A DNA stretch of 64,000 nucleotides from positions 28,134-92,133 of the forward strand of contig JBQLZO010000024.1 in the NCBI GenBank assembly GCA_052168315.1. The letters are read 5' to 3'. Below are positions 1 through 9,008 of this stretch, piece after piece. The DNA comes from JBQLZO01 sp052168315. Its GTDB lineage: Bacteria > Planctomycetota > Phycisphaerae > Phycisphaerales > UBA1924. A model generated the notes under the pieces. That model had not been told where the DNA came from. It saw only the letters and a list, made by a program, of their open reading frames with translations, and searched no databases. The position numbers were made by a program, and so were the translations under genes. How positions within the stretch are numbered: the first letter of the stretch is position 1; each line of letters begins with the position of its first letter.

Positions 1-2
1 GG

Positions 3-3000
3 TTGGATCGCGTGCGCTGCTATGTGCCGGGTTCCAGCGGAGAGACCGAGATCGCACGCGTCGACTTCTCGTATGAGACCGACGATGACGAGTTCAACTA
101 CGGTCGCGTGACCAGCGTCGAGGAGCAACGCTATGTCGATTCGTCGTGGACCGCGCTCCGCCGCGTGAGCTACCGCTACAAGGACCTTGTGGACGGCATC
201 AGCCCCGATGTCGGCGGCCCGGGCGACCTGGTGGAGGTCGTCCACTCGGTGATCGTGGATCAGGATACGCCCGGCGGATCGCCTGTGTGGTACGACCGGT
301 ACACCCACTACCGCTACCATGTCACGCTCCACGAGAGCGCCTCATCTCGCATCATCGCGGGCACATCCGGATCACTCAAGATGGTGATCCCCGCCGAGCA
401 GATCGAGTACCACGCCCAGCGTGTGCTCAGCGGGGATGTGGTGATGAGCTCACCGGGCACGACGATCGCTCAGGTCTCGGCGCGGCTGCTTGAGCTGGAC
501 GATGACTATGAGTTCATGAGTGCGATCAGCTCGCTGTACGACCTTGTGGATCTGCCGTCCAAGATCGTGGCCAACTATGTGGGCGGCAAGGTCACACGGC
601 AGTACATCCTCTCCGGATGCGGCTGCTCGGGCTCGACCCAGGGCATCCGGCTGGACTACGACTACTTCACGCACGCGTCGGGGGACTACAAGCAGACGAC
701 CAAGATCGCCCAGTCCAGGCTCTCGACCACTCCGGGCGTGTATCAGAACCATGTGATCCACTATCACGAGCTGGTGCAACCGGTTGCCGGGACACGGCTC
801 GTGGAGGGGATCCGTGCGATCGTCGCGAACAACGGATCGGACTCGCGCAAGTGGGTGACGAACTGGACATTCGACGGCGATGGCAATGTGCTCCAGGTCC
901 GGATGCCATCGAACCTCGAGACCTACACGCCGGGCACCGTGAGCTCCACGCCTGATTACACGGCCGATGACGATGGCGGGCTGGTGTACCACCACAGCTA
1001 CAACGGAACGAAGCGGCGCACGAAGATCGGCGTATCCGAGGGCACGACCGGCACGATCGCCTGGACGAACGAGTTTGTCTACGGCGACTCGATGGTCACG
1101 GGCGAGCGCGACTGGCTGGTCAAGGAGTCCCGCGCGTTCCGCGATCCCGTCGACCAGAGCCCTTCGACCTATCCGAATCTCGTGGAGGTCAAGCAGTTCA
1201 CTTACGGATTCCGATCGGGCAAGCCCGATGCGTTCGAGTATGTGACGGTTTCTGAGGAGGCAGAACTCGAATCAGAGAATGGGCCGGGTGGCACCTACCA
1301 GACCTCCTACTTCTACGACGAGTGGAGCCGGCTCAGCATCGTTGCCCACGCCGACAAGACGCTGACCTACAGCGTGTTCCAGCCGAGCACATCGCAGGTG
1401 GTCAAGCGGTACGACCACTGGGACAAGGATCTCGATGCCCTCGACGGCGGGGGGACCTGGACCCCGCCGATCACGCTGACCGGGTGGGGTGGCCGCACGG
1501 GCGCTGGCACGAAGGTTGTGGAGTTCGGCCGCGATGCGCTCGGACGAGTTACCTCGGTCACGCGTCCGGGTGCCATCACGACCCACACCGTGCGTGAATT
1601 GCGCACCAATGATCAGCGGCCGAGCCTGAAGTACCTCGCCATGGTGTTCCTGCCCCACAAGCTCGCGGGCACATCGACATTCGACGGGCCGGCGTCGATC
1701 ACATGGATCAACGCTGGGGGCGCCTCGATCCGGTCGAGCGACTACTTGGTCACCGCCATCGATGCGGGCGACTACACGGACTACACACTGGGAGATGAGA
1801 CCGCTCGCCGGACATCGATCAACGAGGTCTCCGGCCTGGTGACCGCGCAGCGCGAATGGCACCGTCTCGGAGGCTCGGCGGCCTACTACGAGACCGAGAT
1901 CGAGTACGACACGCTCGGACGCGTCGAGGCGGTGACGAACGACAACGGCACGGTGACAGAGCGGCGCTACGATGTGCTGGGCCGCGTCGTTGAAGTGCTG
2001 CTCGGCACGACCTCCCAGGCACCGGTGACCGTACAGCGACTGTTCTACGACTTCACCGGCACGAGCTCGCCTACGCAGGGAACCGGCGATGGCAACCTCA
2101 CATGGGTCCGGCAGCTTCCCGATGGGACCGGCGGCAACGACCGGAACACCCGCTACATCCACGACTTCCGCAATCGCCGTGTCGGCGTGCAGATGGCCAT
2201 CCAGCCGCACATGATCATCGAGCACGACAACCTCGACCGGCCGGTCCGCCAGCTGGTCTTCAAGGGCAGCTTCCCGGGCACTCCGACCATCGCGAGCGTG
2301 ACCAACACCGATCGCGGGCGTTGGACGGAGACCGCATACTCGCAGCGAGGGCTTGCCTACAAGCAGGCGGTGGCCATCGATCCGGCCAATTCGGGTGCCC
2401 CGACCATGTTCCTTGAGTCCCACACATGGTTCGATGAGATGGGACGACCGGTGGGGTCGTTCCAGCCCTCCTCGCCCATGACCAAGATCACCTACGACGC
2501 GTTCGGGCGCCGCGAAGCGGTGTATTCGACCGATCGGGCCGATGATGCGCAGCCGGGGACCAGCGGCAACTACGCCGATGTCTACACGGCCGCGACCTGG
2601 GAGGCCGATATCTCAGGCGACCATGTGCTGGCGCAGGCTGAGTACGACTATGTGGCATGGGACGCCTCGCTCGCGGCAGGGCAGATGTCGCTGCAGACAA
2701 CACGGAACCGCCTCCACGACTATTGGGGCATGAGCACCGATGGCGCCCTCGACACCAGCAACTCCATCTCCACCTACCGCGGGTACTTCTACGACGATGC
2801 CAACCGGATCCTGCGGGTCGCCGATTATGGCACGAATGCCAGCGGTTTCGTCATGACGAGCACCGCGCCAACCATCAACCAGGCCAGCCCCCCCGATGCC
2901 GATCCGGGCGTCAATGTGCTTGTGGCCGGTGTTGCCTACGACGCCATAGGGCGAGTCTCGTTGCAATCCTCGCCACGAACCTACAACAACGGCATGGCCG

Positions 3001-6000
3001 ACGTGCCATACCTTACGAAGTCCCTCTACGATGCGCTCGACCGCGAGATCGCGGTGATCGAGAACTTCGACGATGCGGTCGTCGCATGGGACAACACCGA
3101 CGGGCGCTACGAAGTGACCTCGGGCCTCACGGCCGCCGAGCCGGACACCGATCGAGTGACCTCCTTCGTGTTCGACGGCTCTGGCAACATCGTCAAGCGC
3201 ATCGCCCATCTCCCCGATGGCACCAGCGAGGCCGTGCAGATCACGCAGTACGACTACGGCTACAGCGGAACGCTGATTTCGTCCAACGACCTGCTCGCGT
3301 TTGTGGCCTATCCCGATGAGAGCACCGGGCTCCCGGGTACCACCTCGGCGTACAAGGTGACCTACGACTACAACCGGCTCGGCGAAGCGACGCTCATCAC
3401 AGACCAGAACGGCACGATGCACGCCTACACGCGCGACACGCTCGGACGGGTCGAGTCGAATTCCGCCTCACCCGGCACCGGGATCAGCAGCTGGGCTGAC
3501 TCGCTCGAGTATGAGTACGACGATTTCGGGCGGCTCGAAGTCGTGAGCACGAAGTCGTCATCGACGGTGCTCAATCAGCTCACCTACGCGTACGACGATC
3601 TGTGGCAGCTGGAGTCGTTCGCCCAGGATCCTGCCGGCGCTGTCAACCTCATGAGCAGTGACACCTCCGCGGAGGTGCTGTACGACTACGCGATCGCGGA
3701 ATTCGACCCGATGGCATCCGCGGGGCACACACACAACCAGTCCCGGTTCTCACTGCTGGAGTATCCGGACAGCTCGGGCATCACCAATGGCTTCACGCAT
3801 CGCCTGAAGCACCGTCCGGACTACGGCGCCGCCACCAACGACACCGACGACCGCATCGCCCGCATGACGGGGAGCAGCTGGGCCATCGGCGGAACATCGT
3901 TCAATCACACGGTCGCGCACGAACTGCTGGGCACGGGCATGCCCGTCGCCTCGGCCTACGCCACGCCTGGACTCAAGCTCGATCGCTTCGCCGATCCGGC
4001 CGATGGCACAACGACCTCGGGCGAGTACCCGGGGCTGGATCGCTTCGGGCGCCTGACGCGCCACGTCTGGTCTGATGATGGATGGGATCCCGCGGACACG
4101 CCCTCGATCTTCGATCTGGAATACGAGTACGACCACAACTCCAACATCACGACCCGCTCGGACCGCCGGGTCGGCGTGTCCCTGCAGGGGCGCGATGAGC
4201 AGTACACCTACGATGGGCTCGACCGGCTCACCGAGGCGCTCCGTGGCGAGGACGGCGGCTCGTTTGGCTCGCCGGAATTGCTGTCTCAGGCCTGGGACCT
4301 GGACATGCTGGGCAACTGGGGCTCGTTCCAGTCGGAGTCAAACGGCAGCGCGGGCTTTGTGACGGCCGAGACCTTCGACCGCGACCACGACATGGCGAAC
4401 CAGATCACCTCTGACACCTTCGGCACCGGTTCGGCCGTGTTGGGCTTCACTTACGACGACGCCGGGAACATGACCACCCAGCCCACGGGGCTCAACAGCC
4501 GCCGTCTTTTCACATGGGACGCATGGAACCGGCTGGTCAAGGTCGAGGTCCAGGACCGCCCGAGCGTCTCGGATCCCTGGAACTCCGCCCGCATCCGCGC
4601 CGTCTACACTTACTACGGCATGCACCAGCGAGCCACGGCCATCGCGGATGCGGATCTGGACGTCGACGCCAAGGCCGACCGCGCCGAGCACTTCTACTAC
4701 GACGCCGGCTGGCGGCTCCTCGAACGCCGCCGGGACACTTTCACCAACGCGGTCTTCGGGTCCGAGCCGAGCTTCGCGCTCGATGAACCGGACCAGTTCG
4801 TCTGGGGCCAGCGGTACATCGACGAGCTCATGTTCCACCGCAGGGCCAACGCCGCCGGGCAGTACGCGGTCACGGATCGCAACTTCTCCGTCATCGCCAT
4901 GGCCGAGGACTCGGAGACGATCACCCATCGCACGCGGTACACGGCCTATGGCCATGCCCGCACGGCCCCCCGCGGGGACGCGAACGCCGATGGCACGGTG
5001 AATTCGGACGACCTGACCATCCTGCTCAGCGCGTTCAGCGGAGACCTGGATGGCACGCCGAGCGGGTATGTGGTCGAGGCCGACTTCAACCTCAGCGGCG
5101 TGGTTGACTCGGATGACCTGTCCACTTACACCGGCGCGGCGTCGACCAGCGTGCCGACGGGGGATGTGTCCACGACGGACACGCCGGTGGGTTACGCCGG
5201 GTACATCTTCGATGACGCCACAGGGCTCTACTGCGTGCGGTTCCGCTGGTTCGCGCCGGAGATGGGACGGTGGCTTTCGCGGGATCCGGCGGGGTATGTC
5301 GATGGGGCGAACCTGTCACTGTATGCTGGATCAAATCCTAAGACATCAACTGACCCATCCGGGTTGAAGCTGACATTCGAGATGCCGTCGCTGGGCCACC
5401 CCAAATTATCGGATCCGCTTAAATTAAGAATTGAAGAGGCGATCCAAAATCTTTGTCCAACAGCTAGCTTTAAGCGAAATAAAGGGACAGGCTTTCTTGC
5501 GGACGAATTGATATTTTGCGAAGATGTGTCAGAGCATCCTGCCAATACTCCTGAAGTTTGCATCGATCCGCCGGGATGCAAAGTTCTAAAGCGACTTCGA
5601 GATTCAAAAAGAACATATCAGTTCAACTTCGGAAATTCGAGAGAATACGTTGACACCGGAGGGGATCCAGACAAGAATCGGGAAGGCGAAAGACCTGTTT
5701 TCTTCATCCCCGGCAACGCTGTGCCCCGCAATTCACATCCCCGTATTGTCACGCCACTTCACTACAAGCCCAAAGGGAATTATGAGTTTTGGGAGTGGTT
5801 CTGGCACGAGATCATTCACGCTTACCACTTCGATTACGGGTTCTACCCGTATCACAATAAATTCACTATTCGGGATGACGGAGGCGGTAGCGTCGAAGAA
5901 GAAATTCTGACAATATTCGAGATGAATCGACTCCGAGATTGGTACAACACATGTAGACGCCCTTCCGAGAAGCCGCCTGTCAGGCATCGAGCTTGGGATC

Positions 6001-6137
6001 ATCCATATATTCGATATCCTGGAAACGACGACACACTAGATCCCATCCCAGTTGACGAGTTGACGAATCCATTTCCGTGGACCAACAATCCTATAATCCT
6101 TCCAGACGGAACAGAGTACGATATCATTGGAAACTGA
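3..6137 (+). CDS. RHS/YD-repeat protein with metallopeptidase-like toxin tip (5' partial)
   Basis: The gene runs off the left edge; the codon at position 3 is an internal TTG, so the true start is upstream. The 2044 visible residues are mostly YD-type repeats (YDxxGR, YDALDR, YDGLDRL). A cysteine motif, GCGCSGS, lies near residue 202. A dockerin-like calcium-repeat pair (GDANADGTVNSDDL and a second DLSGVVDSDDL-like copy) spans about residues 1658-1709. The RHS core ends with RWLSRDPAGYVDGANLSLYA near residues 1757-1776. After that the DNA becomes AT-richer and the protein changes to a non-repetitive tip of about 265 residues with HEIIH (H1935-H1939) and acidic residues E1965-E1967 as possible third zinc ligand. 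In RHS families the variable tip is the toxin. A zinc protease activity is inferred from the motif only. The candidate immunity gene begins 20 bp downstream. Confidence 0.85.
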   Translation: MDRVRCYVPGSSGETEIARVDFSYETDDDEFNYGRVTSVEEQRYVDSSWTALRRVSYRYKDLVDGISPDVGGPGDLVEVVHSVIVDQDTPGGSPVWYDRYTHYRYHVTLHESASSRIIAGTSGSLKMVIPAEQIEYHAQRVLSGDVVMSSPGTTIAQVSARLLELDDDYEFMSAISSLYDLVDLPSKIVANYVGGKVTRQYILSGCGCSGSTQGIRLDYDYFTHASGDYKQTTKIAQSRLSTTPGVYQNHVIHYHELVQPVAGTRLVEGIRAIVANNGSDSRKWVTNWTFDGDGNVLQVRMPSNLETYTPGTVSSTPDYTADDDGGLVYHHSYNGTKRRTKIGVSEGTTGTIAWTNEFVYGDSMVTGERDWLVKESRAFRDPVDQSPSTYPNLVEVKQFTYGFRSGKPDAFEYVTVSEEAELESENGPGGTYQTSYFYDEWSRLSIVAHADKTLTYSVFQPSTSQVVKRYDHWDKDLDALDGGGTWTPPITLTGWGGRTGAGTKVVEFGRDALGRVTSVTRPGAITTHTVRELRTNDQRPSLKYLAMVFLPHKLAGTSTFDGPASITWINAGGASIRSSDYLVTAIDAGDYTDYTLGDETARRTSINEVSGLVTAQREWHRLGGSAAYYETEIEYDTLGRVEAVTNDNGTVTERRYDVLGRVVEVLLGTTSQAPVTVQRLFYDFTGTSSPTQGTGDGNLTWVRQLPDGTGGNDRNTRYIHDFRNRRVGVQMAIQPHMIIEHDNLDRPVRQLVFKGSFPGTPTIASVTNTDRGRWTETAYSQRGLAYKQAVAIDPANSGAPTMFLESHTWFDEMGRPVGSFQPSSPMTKITYDAFGRREAVYSTDRADDAQPGTSGNYADVYTAATWEADISGDHVLAQAEYDYVAWDASLAAGQMSLQTTRNRLHDYWGMSTDGALDTSNSISTYRGYFYDDANRILRVADYGTNASGFVMTSTAPTINQASPPDADPGVNVLVAGVAYDAIGRVSLQSSPRTYNNGMADVPYLTKSLYDALDREIAVIENFDDAVVAWDNTDGRYEVTSGLTAAEPDTDRVTSFVFDGSGNIVKRIAHLPDGTSEAVQITQYDYGYSGTLISSNDLLAFVAYPDESTGLPGTTSAYKVTYDYNRLGEATLITDQNGTMHAYTRDTLGRVESNSASPGTGISSWADSLEYEYDDFGRLEVVSTKSSSTVLNQLTYAYDDLWQLESFAQDPAGAVNLMSSDTSAEVLYDYAIAEFDPMASAGHTHNQSRFSLLEYPDSSGITNGFTHRLKHRPDYGAATNDTDDRIARMTGSSWAIGGTSFNHTVAHELLGTGMPVASAYATPGLKLDRFADPADGTTTSGEYPGLDRFGRLTRHVWSDDGWDPADTPSIFDLEYEYDHNSNITTRSDRRVGVSLQGRDEQYTYDGLDRLTEALRGEDGGSFGSPELLSQAWDLDMLGNWGSFQSESNGSAGFVTAETFDRDHDMANQITSDTFGTGSAVLGFTYDDAGNMTTQPTGLNSRRLFTWDAWNRLVKVEVQDRPSVSDPWNSARIRAVYTYYGMHQRATAIADADLDVDAKADRAEHFYYDAGWRLLERRRDTFTNAVFGSEPSFALDEPDQFVWGQRYIDELMFHRRANAAGQYAVTDRNFSVIAMAEDSETITHRTRYTAYGHARTAPRGDANADGTVNSDDLTILLSAFSGDLDGTPSGYVVEADFNLSGVVDSDDLSTYTGAASTSVPTGDVSTTDTPVGYAGYIFDDATGLYCVRFRWFAPEMGRWLSRDPAGYVDGANLSLYAGSNPKTSTDPSGLKLTFEMPSLGHPKLSDPLKLRIEEAIQNLCPTASFKRNKGTGFLADELIFCEDVSEHPANTPEVCIDPPGCKVLKRLRDSKRTYQFNFGNSREYVDTGGDPDKNREGERPVFFIPGNAVPRNSHPRIVTPLHYKPKGNYEFWEWFWHEIIHAYHFDYGFYPYHNKFTIRDDGGGSVEEEILTIFEMNRLRDWYNTCRRPSEKPPVRHRAWDHPYIRYPGNDDTLDPIPVDELTNPFPWTNNPIILPDGTEYDIIGN

Positions 6138-6157
6138 CAACATTCGATCGGCGGAAA

Positions 6158-7045
6158 ATGTTAAGAAAAACAATCAAACAAGGACCAGTTGTGAACACCT
6201 TGGGCAAATTGGCTGCAAGCGGCTATATAATTTCAATTGTTGGAGGCTGCGGTTCATCAAAATATGATCATGGGTTTCAAGAAAATATTGTAAGTGACTG
6301 TCAGAGCATTTCTGCCATTGCGATTTCTGGCGCGCACATTTTGCACGATGCCGAGCTCTATAGTATCGCATTGCGTCCTGACGGGGAATGGTCTAGTCGT
6401 TACGCATCGGTTAGGGTATGGACAATCGTTGAGCCGAATGATTTGGCATGCACAGACTATAGAATCGAACGAACCGATGACGGCGAGATCGAATGGGGAA
6501 AGCCAGAACATGTATTTAGTTACGTAATATCTGATGGTGATAGCGAGCATCCGTGCAACAACTTGTGGCAGGCAGTCACGTGCTTGCCAAGTTATCATCA
6601 ACTCGAAGATGTTCCCATGAACGGTCTGCGTCAAGCCCCACCAAATTCCGCATGCAGAGTATACTGCACTGGCATTCCACCTCGTTTTAAAGCGATGCTT
6701 CATGATCCTTTGGGGACTATTGCTACTCAGCAGCTCGAACGGCTCTTGCAGTTACGTGAGATTTCGTATATCGTTTATAGTTACAACACAAATTCCCTTG
6801 TGCCATTTAATTCTGATGATGCAAGGCGATTTCTGACTGATCGCCTTCCGCCGGAGTACGAAACTGTAGATGATCTAGGTGAAATGGTATCAACATATTC
6901 TGCCAGTATTGCTGCGTTTGGTTATTCTGAAAAGATTGACCTCTTGGTGTCGCTTCATGATTATTTTTCTATGGCGATCGGCGACGCCAATTTTTCTCCT
7001 TCGGGCGTATGGGATCAGGTGCATCGAGTTGGCCCGACCGAATAA
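6158..7045 (+). CDS. Putative lipoprotein, candidate immunity partner of the upstream RHS tip
   Basis: I do not recognise a family. The frame is open from 6077, but that start lies inside the RHS gene. The ATG at 6158, 20 bp after the RHS stop, gives a 295-residue protein starting MLRKTIKQG with a hydrophobic stretch ending in IVGGC, a plausible lipobox, so the product is probably an outer-compartment lipoprotein. Base composition is clearly AT-richer than the RHS core and matches the RHS tip, which suggests tip and partner moved together. Position directly behind the toxin tip is the usual place for an immunity gene; function is inferred from position and export signal only. Confidence 0.6.
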   Translation: MLRKTIKQGPVVNTLGKLAASGYIISIVGGCGSSKYDHGFQENIVSDCQSISAIAISGAHILHDAELYSIALRPDGEWSSRYASVRVWTIVEPNDLACTDYRIERTDDGEIEWGKPEHVFSYVISDGDSEHPCNNLWQAVTCLPSYHQLEDVPMNGLRQAPPNSACRVYCTGIPPRFKAMLHDPLGTIATQQLERLLQLREISYIVYSYNTNSLVPFNSDDARRFLTDRLPPEYETVDDLGEMVSTYSASIAAFGYSEKIDLLVSLHDYFSMAIGDANFSPSGVWDQVHRVGPTE

Positions 7046-7159
7046 TCTCCACACCAATGTCCCCGACCGTGATTGGCACTCGCTTGGGACGCAAGCATCA
7101 TGAGAGTCCGTCTTGATTTGACTTGGCTTGTGGGGCACTATGAGCATCTTGCGTCATTA

Positions 7160-7183
7160 GAGCGCCTTGCGCCGACATGATTC
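7160..7183 (+). repeat. IS630 left inverted repeat
   Basis: Pairs imperfectly with 8146-8169 in opposite orientation. Shared blocks are GAGC, CTTGC and CATGA with matching spacing. It is preceded by the TA target dinucleotide at 7158-7159. Confidence 0.65.
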
Positions 7184-7219
7184 TATCGTGATGCTTCCTG
7201 GCTGAAGGAGGGCGTGGCG

Positions 7220-7558
7220 ATGCTGATCCCGGTGCAGACGCGGAAGAAGATGATCGCGGCGGTGGAGCGGGGGGAGTCGATCTACTCGGTGGCCCGGCGG
7301 TTCGAGGTGACGCCGCAGGGGCTGGGCAAGATGATCCGGACCACCCGTGAGCGGGGCTCGATCGAGCCGATCAAGCCCGGTCCGAAGCGGCCGGTCAAGC
7401 TCACGCCCGCCGACGATGCCACGATGCTCGCGCTGATCGAGGCCGACACCGGCATCACGCTCAACGCGATCCGCGCGAAGCTCAGCGTCGAGGTCGCCGA
7501 GTCCACCGTGTGCCGTCGTCTCCAGAAGCTCAGGATCTCCTTGAAAAAAAGTCGCTGA
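7220..7558 (+). CDS. IS630 transposase, N-terminal frame (OrfA, HTH domain)
   Basis: Encodes 112 residues starting MLIPVQTRKKMIAA. ATG 7220 is preferred to the in-frame GTG at 7214 because the AAGGAGG at 7205-7211 is eight bases from the ATG but almost touches the GTG. The protein looks like the helix-turn-helix DNA-binding half of IS630 transposases: an ARRFEVTP helix-turn-helix, a basic KPGPKRPVKL linker and a second winged-helix-like part. The frame stops shortly after the A7 run at 7544-7550. Slippage of -1 there joins it to the catalytic frame, giving a fusion of about 311 residues, near the usual family length. Confidence 0.8.
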   Translation: MLIPVQTRKKMIAAVERGESIYSVARRFEVTPQGLGKMIRTTRERGSIEPIKPGPKRPVKLTPADDATMLALIEADTGITLNAIRAKLSVEVAESTVCRRLQKLRISLKKSR

Positions 7559-8154
7559 TCCCGCGCGAGCAGCGCCGCCCGGACATCGTCGAGAAGCGGC
7601 TGAACTTCCGCATCGCGCGCCGGTTCGTGCCGATCGACCGGCTCGTGTTCCTTGATCAATCGGGCGCAAAGACGAACATGACGCGGCTGTACGGGCGGTC
7701 GCGTGTGGGCGACCGTTGCAACTTCTCGCTGGCGCACGGCCACTGGAAGACCACCACGATGATCAGCGCCCTCCGGGTCGATGGCGTGATCGAACCCGCG
7801 ACGATGCTCTTCGACAGCCCGATGAACTCGCCGACCTTCGTCGGCTATGTCGGGTGCTGCCTCGCGCCATCGCTGCGGCCGGGCGATGTGGTGGTGATGG
7901 ACAACCTCGGGGCGCACAAGGCCACGGGCGTTGCCGAAGCGATCGACGCGGCGGGCGCGAGCGTGTGGTACCTGCCGGCCTACTCGCCGGACCTCAACCC
8001 CATCGAGAAGCTGTGGAGCAAGATCAAGAGCTGGCTCCGCCGCGCGATGGCCGACACGCTCGACGCCCTGGTGGACGCGGCCGCCGAAGCGTTCAAACGC
8101 GTGACGCCGGACGAGTGCAAGAACTACTTCAGGGCGTGCGGATATGAGTCATGA
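7510..8154 (+). CDS. IS630 transposase, catalytic frame (OrfB, DDE domain)
   Basis: This is the catalytic half of the transposase in the -1 frame relative to OrfA. The DDE triad is visible: D in FLDQSGAK, D in VVMDNLGAHK and E in the hallmark SPDLNPIEKLWSKIKSW. The nominal start at 7510 lies within OrfA. The likely product begins by frameshifting in the A7 run at 7544-7550 (reads EKKSLIPREQ after the shift). The C-terminus is complete, so the element may still be active if slippage occurs. A simple frameshift mutation is the alternative. Confidence 0.85.
   Translation: MPSSPEAQDLLEKKSLIPREQRRPDIVEKRLNFRIARRFVPIDRLVFLDQSGAKTNMTRLYGRSRVGDRCNFSLAHGHWKTTTMISALRVDGVIEPATMLFDSPMNSPTFVGYVGCCLAPSLRPGDVVVMDNLGAHKATGVAEAIDAAGASVWYLPAYSPDLNPIEKLWSKIKSWLRRAMADTLDALVDAAAEAFKRVTPDECKNYFRACGYES
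7544..7550 (+). promoter_or_regulatory. A7 slippery run joining the two transposase frames
   Basis: Seven adenines lie in the overlap of OrfA and OrfB. Moving back one base here switches from the OrfA frame to the OrfB frame. Homopolymer A runs are known sites of ribosomal or transcriptional slippage in insertion sequences. The codon phase does not give a perfect X_XXY_YYZ heptamer, so polymerase slippage is also possible. Confidence 0.55.
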
Positions 8155-8169
8155 TTGTGCAAGATGCTC
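8146..8169 (-). repeat. IS630 right inverted repeat
   Basis: Reverse complement begins GAGCATCTTGCAC and matches the left end at 7160. It is followed by TA at 8170-8171. It overlaps the last codons of the transposase frame, as is common in this family. Confidence 0.65.
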
Positions 8170-8351
8170 TAACGCGCACCGTGCTGATCGATTCCGCCGG
8201 CGACTCCTGCAATCTCCACATCAAGTCCTTCGGCCTTAACAACCGTCGCTTGCCCACCGGGGACACTGAAACGGGCACATGCAGGCCATTCAGGTAGAGG
8301 TCCGGGGTCGCCCGAGCGTATCGGAGCCTTCGGGCATCTCCCGCACCATCA

Positions 8352-9008
8352 TCAACCTCGCTGCCGCGCCTTGCTGCTCCACAACAACGCCCACTCGCGC
8401 CACCGCTCATCTCCCCGCAGTGCGATGGTCTCCAGCAAGTGCGCTGTGTCCGGCGTCAGGCGATCCGAACGAACAAGGAGCGATGCCTTGCCCTGGATCG
8501 CGGGCAGGTATTCCGGCGAGGCGTCGAGCGCGCTCGCGTAGGCCGAGAGCGCTTCGTCGGTCTTGCCGGCGCGTTCGAGGGTGATGGCGAGGTTGACCCG
8601 TGGATCGGGATGCCCCGGCATGAGCCGGCGGGCCCATTCGAACTCCCGCGCCGCGTCGTAGAGCTCGCCGCGTTCGAGCAGGATGATGCCGAGGTTGTTG
8701 TGGGCGGGGCCGTGGTAGAGATCAGCGTCGAGTGTTTGGCGGAGCAGGCGTTCGACACGGGCGGTGTCGTCGGCATCGAGCGGTCGCTCGCGCCGGAGCA
8801 GCGCCATCGCCTCGGCGTGGAGTTCCTGAGCCCGCTGCGGATCGCGGGGGGCGTCGGACGCCGCCGTGTACGGGCCGGTGGACTTCGATGCGGCGCTGCA
8901 TCCGTGCAGCGTTCCTCCCGCCAAAGCCAGCATCGCTGCGGAAGCCAACGCGAGCGTATTCCGGCATGGCGCTGGGTGGCGGTGCATCGTGTCCAGATGA
9001 TACTCCAT
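8352..9008 (-). CDS. TPR-containing putative lipoprotein, last gene of the type II secretion operon
   Basis: The ATG at 9008 overlaps the stop of the upstream gene (TGATG), giving a 218-residue protein; the longer open frame upstream is shadow. The N-terminus has a hydrophobic segment ending LHGC, an imperfect lipobox, so membrane anchoring is likely. Residues from about 80 onward contain tetratricopeptide-like repeats (AHNNLGIILLERGELYDAAREFEWA, shortened here to its pattern; then NLAITLERAGKTDEALSAY). TPR proteins often act as assembly or scaffold factors, similar to the pilotin/PilF role for secretins. That role is inferred from the operon position, not shown by the sequence. Confidence 0.65.
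   Translation of the reverse strand: MEYHLDTMHRHPAPCRNTLALASAAMLALAGGTLHGCSAASKSTGPYTAASDAPRDPQRAQELHAEAMALLRRERPLDADDTARVERLLRQTLDADLYHGPAHNNLGIILLERGELYDAAREFEWARRLMPGHPDPRVNLAITLERAGKTDEALSAYASALDASPEYLPAIQGKASLLVRSDRLTPDTAHLLETIALRGDERWREWALLWSSKARQRG

Larger units (their letters stand above)
7160..8169 (+). mobile_element. IS630-family insertion sequence, about 1010 bp
   Basis: The ends carry imperfect inverted repeats of about 24 bp. The left end reads GAGCGCCTTGCGCCGACATG; the reverse complement of the right end reads GAGCATCTTGCACAATCATG. Both sides are bordered by TA (7158-7159 and 8170-8171), the dinucleotide target typical of IS630. Inside are two overlapping frames encoding a helix-turn-helix part and a DDE catalytic part joined over an A7 run. 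A second copy of the 11 bp end motif GAGCATCTTGC sits just outside the left end at 7142-7152, so the exact left boundary has an alternative. Confidence 0.8.

Noticed and set aside
1272..2423. Long minus-strand frame under the first RHS gene
   Set aside because: Antisense shadow of YD repeats; composition is Arg/Val/Gly-rich and no protein family is visible. The same holds for 21040-22758 and 24193-26418 under the second RHS gene.
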